From NCBI RefSeq assembly GCF_029633865.1, contig NC_079230.1, positions 30,842,666 to 30,906,665 on the forward strand: 64,000 nt of DNA, given 5' to 3'. How positions within the stretch are numbered: position 1 is the stretch's first letter; the number at the start of each line of letters is the position of its first letter. The notes under the pieces are model-generated. The model was given only the letters and a program-made list of their open reading frames with translations. It made no database searches and had not been told where the DNA came from. This DNA is from Lampris incognitus. Its lineage: Eukaryota > Chordata > Actinopteri > Lampriformes > Lampridae. Positions 40,712 to 51,511 of the stretch are shown piece after piece. Made by a program: the position numbers and the translations under genes.

Positions 40712-42720
40712 TAGAAATGTTTTGTCTTTTAACTCATGAAGTTTCATTCCTAATTCGATGTCAAATATTTAATGGGTGACTGTCTATACATGATAGCAGT
40801 GGGGAGAGGTAATATGTTTGGCTTGGAGAATCCCTTTCACATAGAAAATATAAAAGGTATTTTCTGAGATTAGAAATATTAAAATTATGATGCGCTGAAA
40901 GAAATGAGGTCGATTTTATATGACACTGGAGTAGGACTTCATGTTTATGGACACTATGTTGTTAGTCACTATCGTAACATAACTATTGCATACATTTCTT
41001 TTTTTATACTCATTAAAACAGTTACACAGCAGAGAATATAACATTCCTGTCATTTCTCATTTTTACTTTTTAACCATGGATGAATTTTGTTAGACTGTCA
41101 TTCATTCCTCCTTCTCCTCACTGATAATGGATTCTCCAGACATATCCTGGCTCGGGACAGCAGGGCTTGCTTGGTGGCATTCTGGAATGCCAGTGTGACG
41201 GTAATGAGGGTGGGGTTGAGGCCCTCCAGAAGTCTGCAGCTGGTGGCTGAGGCATCACCCTCTCCCAAGAGGGTTGCACACTAGATCTGGGCATCCAGGG
41301 TCACAGACAGCACACAGAATGCCTCCAATTCCAACAGGCTTATTTGTCCTTGATTAGTTAAAAAAAACACCATAAAACTCAGTCATCACATATTGTCATG
41401 CTTGCTGAAATAACCTTCAGGAGTTCGTAACACATCTCGAAATGTTTTCCATGCCCAGTATCCAGGTTACCAGAGTTGGAAATGCATCCGGCATGCGAGT
41501 GTGGTTGACACAGTTTTGACTCATCAAAGCCAGATAAATGTTTCCTTCTCACGATGCAAGCTTAGTTACAGTCTCCTAAATCCTCTGTTCCACCTGACAG
41601 TAGGATGGCTTCGGCTCCTCCATTAGTCATATAAAGCTTGCTGGATATCCCTACTCTCAGGTTCCATAGCCAAAGATGCTCTTGTTGTTTCTTTTAAATG
41701 GGCCCTATATCTTGAGCCTGTCGGAGGAAAGATGGATAACAAAGACAAATCTAGTAATTTGGTTTTCAACATCATTGAGCACCAGGATGAAATCACCACT
41801 TTGTTCCATAATAATGCTGAAAATTCTTACTTGGTACTACTTCCTGTGACTGCGAAGGCAGCTTTTCTGGTGATAGCCACACTGCAAACTCCAGGTTCAT
41901 TCCTCAGTCTCTTTCTCACCTAGGAGCATTCAGAAATATACATGGCCTACATCTTTGATTTCCAGGCGGCCTCAGATAAATCCAGTTAACATGCATGAAA
42001 CGGCTTAAAAGCTTGGGAAATAAGCCTGATACTATAATAAGTCAGTTTTTATTCAGAAAAATAGATTTCTACAGAAATATATGAACCCAGTGGTAAATTT
42101 CCATAACACTGAAACAAGCCTGTGTTAGATGGACATTCCAATTAAAAAGCATTAGGTTTCAGAATGGAAACATGTACCAATTGTTCCTTTCTGCAGATGC
42201 CACAGGGTGAGGTAGGGGGTGCGCTGAGCATGGCTGTGGCTAGCCAGCACCAGGTGGCTCCCAGGGTGGGTAAGTGCAGCAGTATGGAGTGTAAGCAGGG
42301 ACCTTCTGTCCTCCAGGGTGTGCAGATGCTACTGGGATGCAGCACTGAAGATGGTGAGGTGGAGGCACATTAAGAGCAGACTACCACCTGACAAAGGTGT
42401 GGAAACAATGAGTATCGAGGCACAAAACAACAGGAATGCTGGACCTCTATAATGAAATTAGACAGAAATTAGACTCGACTTGTGTAGATATCTACAAATA
42501 GGATGGAGTAAATGTAAGGTAAGAGTGAGAGAGATGAAGCAGTGTCAAAGGCTAAACCTTGATGCAAGGTGGTTTTCATCTCAAAGCTGCTACAAGGAGT
42601 TTTGGATTTTTGTTGACTGTGGACAAAAGCCAAGCTGTTTTGCAGAAAAATGGTTTCAGTTTGCATAAGTATTACCTCTTGTCACAAAGATCACCATGCA
42701 CGCTGACTGCTTGTGCATTT
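40712..42720. other. Gene-poor stretch downstream of ING2
   Basis: No complete gene could be supported. One coding-like patch (41120-41285, listed separately) and an AT-rich remainder. 42190-42360 is GC-richer, but none of its frames matches anything I recognise. Confidence 0.4.
41120..41285 (-). pseudogene. Unidentified coding-like fragment
   Basis: The minus strand reads LGEGDASATSCRLLEGLNPT followed by LITVTLAFQNATKQALLSRA and RICLENP, with protein-like composition over about 50 codons. It has no start and no clear splice sites, and I do not recognise the family. It could be an exon, a gene scrap or chance. Confidence 0.25.
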
Positions 42721-42724
42721 GTTT

Positions 42725-43015
42725 TGCAGGGAAGAGTGAGGCATGTGGTGGTGTTTTACAGGGAAGAGTGAGGGATGTGGTGGTGTTTTGCAAGGAAGAG
42801 TGAGGGATGTGGTGGTGTTTTGCAGGGAAGAGAGGGATATAGTGGTGGTGTTTTGCAGGGAAGAGTGAGAGATGTGGTGTTTTGCAGGGAAGAGAGGGAT
42901 GTGGTGGTGTTTTGCAGGGAAGAGGGAGGGATGTGGTGGTGTTTTGCAGGGAAGAGGGAGGGATGTGGTGGTGTTTTGCAGGGAAGAGGGAGGGATGTAG
43001 TGGTGTTTTGGAAAA
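42725..43015. repeat. ~32-bp minisatellite
   Basis: About nine units of gtggtggtgttttgcaggga agag, with lengths of about 27-35 bp. Open frames on both strands are by-products. Confidence 0.9.
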
Positions 43016-43200
43016 GCACATGTTCACAAGATATGCAGAGATGAGGTAATGCATCTCTGTGCCATAAAACATTTCATCAGGTTTTGCAAGGACTCTGACC
43101 CAAGCTTTTAGAGTCATTATACAGCAAAATCTGATCTTCCTGCTGATGGTCTCATTTGGTTATGTTGGCCATATAGCGGCATCAAAATGTATATCACAAT

Positions 43201-43560
43201 TTGGCGGCACGGTGGTGCAGTTGTTGGCGCTATCACCTCACAGCAAGAAGGTCCTGGGTTCAAACCCTGGGTTTTCCAACCTTGGGGGTCATCCCAGGTT
43301 GTCCTCTGTGTGGAGTTTGCATGTTCTCCCCGTGTCTGCGGTGGGTTTCCTCCGGGTGCTCCAGTTTCCCCCACCATCAAATAGACATGCATGTTGGGGT
43401 TAATACTCCAGTCTGTGCCCCTGACCGAGGCATGGCAAGAACAACTGCAGTTGGTCCCCGGGCACTGCATGGCGGCTGCCCACTGCTGCTAGCTACACAG
43501 CTAGGATGGGTTACATTCAGAGAGGAGTTTTTCTACGGGCATCAATAAAGTATCTCAAAA
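43201..43560 (+). mobile_element. SINE family B, copy 8
   Basis: Complete head (ggcggcacggtggtgcag), body and second-type tail (atcaataaagtatctcaaaa). Confidence 0.8.
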
Positions 43561-44170
43561 TTGAAAGTAAGACTGGTAAATACTGAGGAGAAACTCTTGG
43601 TAGGAGCTTTAAAGATGTGTCGCCCTAAACTGTCACACAATACTGACTGGGATGGTTCATCGGTCCATATGCTGCCTTGCACCTGTTCATTTCAACTAAG
43701 GACACACTGGCCTATGGCGTTGTGTTTCTCTCTGACCAGCATCCTGTGCTCCTCTACCTCTATCTGTGTGTTTCACTCTCCAGCCACCTGCTCTGCAGTT
43801 AGTCTCTGTCCTGATGTCCCCTGGCATCTCTATGAGCAGACAAGAACAATGTCTAAACTGCAAAACTACACAATCTAACCACCGCAGTTGTCCATGTTAT
43901 TACTCCAGATGATCCTCTCTAAACAAATATATTACTGAATAAGAGTATAAAAGTCTTGCGCACAACTATACATATTAGAGCAGCCATTTTGGAATGTAAA
44001 CCCTGTTAAATTCCTTGATTATTTTAATAAACCAAATACACGATAACACGAATACTTTGGTAGTGAATCGATTACAAAACGTGGTCAATTGCTGACCACA
44101 TCAATATTTTAATTTCTGAGTTTTACGACAAGGATGAAGAGTCTGCTAACTTGGTTTCTCTCCGAGCAGT
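43561..44170. other. Unannotated stretch before the nested PLE
   Basis: No exon, repeat family or regulatory motif that I can support. Confidence 0.4.
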
Positions 44171-44301
44171 AGTATTTGAGACTCAAAGGTTGAATCAGTT
44201 CACCTGGACACAACGTTTATTGACAGAAACGTTTCATCATCATCTAAGTGACCTCTTCAGTCTCACCTGACTGCAGGTGTCCCCACCCTTATAAACAATA
44301 C

Positions 44302-44730
44302 TGTCAGTACTGAACCACAGGCTTGGACTCAAAACGCAGACTCGGTTCACAAAAATCAGTCCTTTTAATCAGAAAGAGGTCGCTACACAGGTGATCAGAT
44401 AACAAGGCAACAATGTCTAAATCGGCAGGCGAAAGGCAGGGTTGAAAAGGCAAAAAGCAGGTCAGGAAACTATAGGGCTAAAGAAACTCACACAAGGGAA
44501 AACATGCTGGAACGCTGTCACAAGGAACAAGACGAGCTGGCACAGAGGGAAGGGAACACTAAGACTATATACTCTGGAGGAGGGGAGACAATGAGACACA
44601 GGTGCAACACATGAAGGCAGGAAGTAAAGGACCTGAAACAAGACAAGAGGCGAGTATCAAAATAAAACAGGAAGTATAAGACAAGAACACTGGGAGAAAC
44701 AAAAGATAACTATCCAGATGGGGCGTGACA
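44302..44730 (-). repeat. 3' LTR of Gypsy fossil 1
   Basis: 429 bp, tgtcagtact ... gggcgtgaca on the plus strand, matching 49145-49595. Confidence 0.93.
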
Positions 44731-47700
44731 GTACCCCCCCCCCTACGGCCGGCTCCAGACGGCCCAGGGTCGCCAGGGTGGGCCCGATGGAAGTCCCGGA
44801 TGAGGGAGGGGTCCAGGATGTTGCTGGCCGAGACCCAGGAACAATCCTCCGGGCTGTATCCCTCCCAGTCGACCAGGTATTGGAATCCCCGGCCCCGACG
44901 CCGGACCGCCAGGAGCCCACAGACAGAATAAACAGGGCCACCATCAACAAACCGAGGGGGGGGGGGTTGGAGGCAGGGACCAGGGGGCTCTCTATGGCCA
45001 GTTTGATCTGACTCACTTGGAAGGATGGGTGGACTCTCGTGGCTCTGGGGAGTTTGAGCTCGACTGCAACTGGATTAATGACTTTGGAAATAGGGAATGG
45101 CCCTACAAACCTGGGAGCAAGTTTCTGGGACTCCACTCTGAGAGGCAGGTCTTTAGTGGATAGCCATACCCTCTAGCCGCTCCTGTAAGTGGGGGCAGGG
45201 ATCCGCCGTTGGTCAGCCGCCTTCTTGTAATGCTCAGAATTGTGGAGCAGGGTGCGTCAGGCCTGGGCCCAGGTGTGGAGACAGCGGCAAACCAGAGCCA
45301 GCGCAGTGGGCACACTGACCTCCCTCTCCAGGGCAGGGAAGAAAGGAGGTTGATATCCATAGGCACACTGAAAGGGGTAGAGACCAGATGAGGAACATGG
45401 GAGGGAATTGTTTGGATACTCAACTCAGGTGAGCTGACTGCTCCATGTGTTGGGTCTCTGGGAGGCGAGGCAACGCAGGCTGGTCTCCAGCTCCTGGTTC
45501 AGCCGCTCCGTCTGATCGTTGGTTTGGGGATGGTGGCCAGATGAGAGGCTGGTGGATGCTCCCAGGAGGGAACAGAAAGCCCGCCAGAACTGTGCCACAA
45601 ACTGCAGGCCCCGGTCAGACACAATATCCCTGGGGAAGCCATGGAGGTGAAAAACATGATGCAGCATCACCTCGGCTGTCTCCTTGGCCGAGGGCAACTT
45701 GGGCAAAGGAACAAAATGGACCATTTTCGAAAATCTATCCACCACCATGAGGACGGTGATGTTACCCTCAGAAGGGGAGAGACCAGTCACAAAGTCCACA
45801 GAGATGTCTGACCAGGGTCGATGTAGCACAGGGAGTGGGCGAAGCTGACCAGAAGCTGGGCGTTGGGAGACCTTACTGCGAGCACACACAGGACAGGCTG
45901 CCACGTACTCTGTCACTTCCTTCTCCATGACCGGCCACCAGAACTGCTGTCGTATGACGAACAAGGTCCTGTGTACTCCAGGGTGACAGGATAACCGGGA
46001 AGAGTGGGTCCAGTGGATGACCTGTGAACCCAAGACAGGAGGCACAAACAGCCGGTTCGGTGGGCAGCCGGCCGGAGGTTGACAGTTCACATTGGCCTCG
46101 TTGACCCTTCTCTCAATGTCCCAAGTGACAGAACCCACAACACACAAGGGAGGAAGAAAGGGAGTAGGATCTTTGCAAGAGTTGTCAGAGGGAAACAAAC
46201 GGGAGAGAGCATCAGGCTTTAAGTTCTTGGAGCCAGGGCGATAGGACTGGGTGAAATGGAACCGGTTGAAAAAGAGAGCCCACCTTGCTTGCTGAGAGTT
46301 GAGCCTCTTTGCCGTCCTCAAGTACTCAAGGTTTTTATGATCCGTCCAGACGAGAAAAGGCTGTTCGGCCCCCTCAACAAGTGCCTCCACTCCTCCAGTG
46401 CCATCGTGATGGCAAGCAGCTCACGGTTGCCAACATCATAGTTTCTCTCAGAGGCCGACAGCTTGCGGGAAAGAAAGGCACAGGGGTGTAGCTTATTGTC
46501 CTTAGCCGACCTCTGAGAGAGAACAGCTCCCACCCGCACATCGGAGGCATCCACCTCCACCACAAACTGCAGGTTGGGGTCAGGCAACGTGAGGACAGGA
46601 GCTGAGGTGAAGCTGGTCTTCAGTCTCTGGAAAGCGAGCTCAGCCCGGGGGTTCCACTGGAAGCTAGGCTTAGAAGAGGTCAGTGCATGAAGGGGGGCAG
46701 CAACAGAACTAAAATTTCTGATGAACTTCCTGTAAAAATGAGCAAACCCCAGGAATCATTGAACCTCTTTACGGTTAGTGGGAGTGGGCCAATCAACAAC
46801 AGCGCTAACCTTTTCTGGGTCCATCCTGACCCCCCCCCCCCAGACACGATGAACCCCAGGAAGGACACGGAGGGCACGTGAAACTCACACTTCTCAGCTT
46901 TGACAAAGACTTGTTGGTGGAGGAGGCGCTGGAGGACCCGCTGGACGTGCTGAATGTCAGTTTCCTCATCAGGGGAGAAGATTAAGATGTCGTCCAGGTA
47001 AACAAAAACAAACTCATTGAGCATATCCCGGAGGATGTCGTTCACCAGGGCCTGAAAGACAGCTGGGGCATTGGTAAGTCCAAACGGCATGACCAGGTAC
47101 TCATAATGACCACTGGGAGTGTTAAATGCAGTCTTCCATTCATCCCCCTCCCTTATTCTAACTAGGTGATAAGCATTCCTTAAGTCCAGTTTAGTGAAAA
47201 CCTTAGCACCATTTAGTAGTTCAAAAGCAGTGGAAATTAAAGGGAGGGGGTACCTGTTGCAAACGGTGATCTCGCTGAGTCCTCTGTAGTCAATGCAAGG
47301 CCGCAGAGTTTTATCCTTCTTGTCAACGAAGAAGAATCCAGCGCCAGCGGGAGAGGAGGAAAGCCGAATAATCCCTGCAGCCAACGTACTTTCTCATGGC
47401 CTGGGTTTCAGGAGCTGACAGGGAATACAGGCGACCCTTGGGTGGTGAAGTTCCGGGGAGGAGGTCAATGGTGCAGTCATAGGCCCAGTGCGGAGGCAAG
47501 GACATGGCACAGGCCTTGCTAAAAACCTCCTTAAGGTCGTGGTAGCAGACAGGAACCCGGGAAAGGTCGGGAAACTCTGGATCCAGGCTGGGGGAGTTCT
47601 GGGAAGCTCAGGTTGAAGCTCAGACGGCAACGGTTGAGAAGGTGAGAAACAGTTCTTTGCACAAGTCTTTCACCATGAAATTACCTGCCCTGTTTTCCAG

Positions 47701-49144
47701 TCTATATGGGGGCTGTGGAGTGTGAACCAGGGGTATCCCAGGATAAGTGGGTGCTGAGGAGCTCGAAAGACATGAAAGCCGATTCTTTCGGTGTGAGAGT
47801 CGGGGAAAGACAGGTGCAGTGACTGAGTGCGATGGGTGACCTTACATAATAGCCTGCCATCCAGGGCACTGGCATCCAGGGGCTGGTTGAAGCAGAAGGT
47901 TTTGAGGCCCAGCTTCCTGGCTAGGTCAAAGTCCATTAGGTTAGCATCTGAGCCGGCATCCACTAGGACTGGATGCTTAAGAGAAAACGCAGGGGAGATG
48001 AGAGACACTAGAGGTTGCAAACGAGAGAGATTAGAAACAGTCCAAGTACGGCTCACTAGTACCCTCACCTTCACTGGCGAGCCCGGTCTTTTAACGGGCA
48101 GAAGGCAATGAAGTGGACCGGTTGGCCACAGTAGATGCAGCGACCCTCTGAAACTCGTCGCTGGTGTTCCTCTTGGGTCAGGTGGGTTCGGCCAAGCTGC
48201 ATAGGTTCCTCCGTGTCTGGGGGAAGCGCTGTGATAGAGTCGGCAGGAGGAGTGCGTCGCCAGGAAGAAGAAGAAGAAGAGCTGCTGACCTGTCGCCTCT
48301 GCTGGAGCGGCAGAGAGTTGCAGGGTCTGGTTCTCCCTTTCTCTCTCTCATACAGATGCTTGTCAATCTTTATAGCCAGGGCTATAAGGGAATCCAGCTC
48401 TGCAGGTAGGTTCAGGGGGGCTAATTGGTTTTTGACAGTGTCAGAAAGTCCATCAAGAAATGCATCAAACAAGGCTGGCTGGTTTCAATAACTCTCTGCT
48501 GCTAGAGTGCAGAACTCTATGGTGTAATCAGAGACCCTCTTCTTACCCTGTCGCAGTCTCACCAGGGCTCGGGCTGCCTCCCGTCCAGGGGCTGTCTGCT
48601 AGAAGATCTGGGTGAAGGTCTTGGAGAACAGTGACAGTGAATTGCAGACAGGGGATTTCTGACTCCACTCTGCCGTCGCCCAGGCCTCCGCTCTCCCAGT
48701 CAGATGAGAAATAATGTATGCGATCTTTGAGCGGTCAGAGGGGAAGGCAGCAGCCTGAAGCTCAAAATGCAAATCACACTGGGTTAGAAAAGCTCTGCAG
48801 TTACCTGTGTCTCCGGAGAAACGCTCTGGTCTGGAAAGGTGGAGAGGCAGGGACGAAGTGGCAGGCGCAGGAGAAGCAGCATCGGACCCAGAACCCGGAG
48901 GTGCCGCCGGTGTCGATTCGCCAGAGCCCGGCGGGTTCTGCATCTTTCACATTTGGTCAAAGAGATGGTTGAGCTGGGTTCTGAAAGCTGCCAAGAGGGA
49001 CTCCTGACGGTCTGTCAGCTCCTTCACTTCATGGCAAAGAAGACTGATCTGTTCATCTTGACTCTGGATCTTGTGAACCTGTGCCCAGAGCACAGAGCGT
49101 ACTGTAACTGAGTCCGCTGAGTCCATGTTATGGCCAATTCTTAC

Positions 49145-49595
49145 TGTCAGTACTGAACCACAAGCTTGGACTCAAAACGCAGACTCGGTTCACAAAAAAA
49201 TCAGTCCTTTTAAATCAGAAAGAGGTCGGTACACAGATGATCAGATAACAAGGCGACAGTGTCAAAATCGACATGCGAAAGGCAGGGTCGAAAGGGCGAA
49301 AAACAGGAAACTATAGGGCTCAAGAAACTCACACAAGGGAAAAATGCTGGAACGCTGTCACAAGGAACAAGACGAACTGGCACAGAAGGAAGGGAACACT
49401 AAGACTATATACTCTGGAGGAGGGGAGACAATGAGACACAGGTGCAACATATTAGGGCAGGGCAGGTAATCACACAGGAGGGAGACACATGAGGGCAGGA
49501 AGTAAAGGACCTGAAACGAGACAAGAGGCGAGAATCAAAATAAAACAGGAAGTATAAGACAAAGAACACTGGGAGAATCCAGACGGGGCGTGACA
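49145..49595 (-). repeat. 5' LTR of Gypsy fossil 1
   Basis: 451 bp partner of 44302-44730. The interior begins beside it near 49144 on the minus strand. Confidence 0.93.
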
Positions 49596-49600
49596 AATAC

Positions 49601-49815
49601 ATTGACTGCAGGTACCCCAACCCTTATAGACAATACAGTGACTGCAGGTACCCCACCCTTATAAACAATACAGTGGCTGCAGGTGTCCCCACCCTTATAA
49701 ACAATACAGTAACTGCAGGTGTCCCCACCCTTATAAACAATACAGTGACTGCAGGTACCTCCACCCTTATAAACAATACAGTGACTGCAGGTGTCCCCAC
49801 CCTTATAAACAATAT
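49601..49815. repeat. PLE minisatellite, left block (minus units)
   Basis: About six units of ~35 bp (agtgactgcaggtgtcccca then cccttataaacaatac), plus one on the far side of Gypsy fossil 1 at 44265-44301. Confidence 0.9.
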
Positions 49816-49934
49816 AGTGGCATAGCAACCGACACCAACGATCAGTTTCATTTGCAAATATTGGCGTGTCCATTAACTAGAGTGGGTTGGGGAATAGTTG
49901 CAACCACAGTATTGTAAGATGGCGACATGTACTC

Positions 49935-50560
49935 TTAACTGGGCGTTTGTCAAAGCAAGGAAGACGCCCAAACAGTGCACCAGCCGATCTAAGAGAAGAG
50001 AACGACAACAGCTGTCTAAACCAGTGGAGATTCTGTGCGTGGCAGGGGTGTCGGAACAGTTGAGGCACGTCTTTTCCAAACATCGTGTCTCAGTTGCTTT
50101 CAAACCCAAAAACACACTGCGCCAGAAGTTGATCTACCCCAAGGGTTAGGTCCCCGGCACAAACAGAGCAATATAGTGTAGCTGTTAAGTGCCAGGAGGA
50201 TTGCCGTGACTTGTACATCAGGGAAATCAAACAGACGCTGGCCAAGAGGATGGCACAGGAGAGCTAACACATCAGACCAGGACTCCACAGTCTACACCAT
50301 CTACAGGCCAGGACTCCACAGTCTACACCATCTACATAGTCTACACCATCTACATGCCAGGACTCCACAGTCTACACCATCTACAGGCCAGTGGCCACTC
50401 TTTCGAGGACGAGGATGTGCACATCCTTGACAGGGAGGAATGCTGGATTGAACGGGGAGTCAAAGAGGCCATCTATGTGAAGAGGGAACGACCATCCATG
50501 AACCGAGGGGGGGCTAAGAGTACATCTGTCACCATCTTACAATGCTGAGATTGCAAACAT
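49935..50560 (+). pseudogene. PLE body: RT end and GIY-YIG endonuclease
   Basis: Plus strand encodes VAGVSEQLRHVFSKHRVSVA, then a decayed CQEDCRDLYIREIKQTLAKRM part, a short tandem repeat (50275-50390) and [20 protein letters not shown] with [15 protein letters not shown]. It is the same endonuclease as at 13410-13950. Frame changes are present, and the rest of the RT is absent. Confidence 0.8.
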
Positions 50561-50667
50561 TCCCAAATCATATGTGAACAGTACACATGGCCATTGTAAC
50601 TCTAGTTAATGGTCATGGTAATTTGCAGATGAAACTGGTCGTTGGTCTCATTCGTTATGCCACTGTA

Positions 50668-51134
50668 TTGTTTATATGGGTGGGGACACCTGCAGTCACT
50701 AATGTTTGTATGGGTGGGACACTTGCAGTCACTGTATTGTTTTTTAAGGGTGGGGTACCTGCAGTCACTGTATTGTTTATAAGGGTGGGATACCTGCAGT
50801 CTATGTGTTGTTTATAAGGTTGGGGGTACATGCAATCACTGGATTGTTTATAAGGGTGGGATACATGCAGTCACTGTATTGTTTATAAGGGTGGGGACAC
50901 CTGCAGTCACTGTATTCTTTATAAGGGTGGGGATACCTGCAGTCACTGTATTGTTTATAAAGGGTGGGGACACCTGCAGTCACTTTATTGTTTATAAGTG
51001 TGGCGGTACCTGCAATCAATGCATTGTTTATAAGGGGGGGGGGCACCTGCAGTCACTGTATTGTTTATAAGGGTGACGAAACCTGCAGTCACTGTATTGT
51101 TTACAAGGGTGAGGATACCTGCAGTCACTGTATT
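50668..51134. repeat. PLE minisatellite, right block (plus units)
   Basis: About fourteen units of ~34 bp (cactgtattgtttataaggg then tggggacacctgcagt). One further unit and the rest of the split one lie beyond the BEL/Pao at 63522-63590. It is the inverse of the left block. Confidence 0.92.
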
Positions 51135-51511
51135 TGTAGAGGCTAAGCTCAGTGCTTTAAGCCACTGAGGCGCTACTGCTCGGGTTGACCTAATCGACGC
51201 ACATGTCACATTACTACGTTTGTAAACAAAGTAGAATCGAACGATACAAACTGCTGTGCGAACACTTGGTCCATTTATTGTTCTTCGGCAATAATCCAGC
51301 AATAATCCATTGAACATGTAAACGCTACACAAGTGTATGAGTAGTGGTCGAAAAACTGTTTGCCCTCCGTGCAGCAACACCTAACAAACAACAGGTGAGG
51401 TCCTACCTATGTGTTCCCCATAAAGTGGGAGGAGCAAACACTTTGACCCAATTAACCAATTGGAGGAGCAAAACATAGACCCAAAGGGACACCCTGAATT
51501 TGGCTCTTACA
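51135..51511 (-). repeat. 3' LTR of the BEL/Pao fossil
   Basis: tgtagaggctaagc ... tggctcttaca, 377 bp. Confidence 0.93.

Larger units (their letters stand above)
44302..49595 (-). mobile_element. Chromodomain Gypsy LTR retrotransposon, fossil 1
   Basis: LTRs at 44302-44730 and 49145-49595 start TG and end CA, with the 5-bp duplication aatac at 44297-44301 and 49596-49600. On the minus strand, in order: Gag with a zinc knuckle (about 49.1-48.1 kb), protease (~48.0-47.7), RT with YLDD (~47.5-46.7), RNase H (~46.6-46.3), integrase with a zinc-binding HHCC module (~46.2-45.3) and a chromodomain-like end (~45.1-44.75). A G-rich polypurine tract abuts the LTR at 44731. The coding part is broken, with roughly five to eight breaks. 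The LTRs differ by about 4% by eye plus one insertion of about 38 bp, so it is moderately young. Confidence 0.93.

Noticed and set aside
50668-51134. Repeat block considered as a CRISPR-like or centromeric array
   Set aside because: Tandem ~34-bp units without spacers, shared with PLE 3' UTRs.
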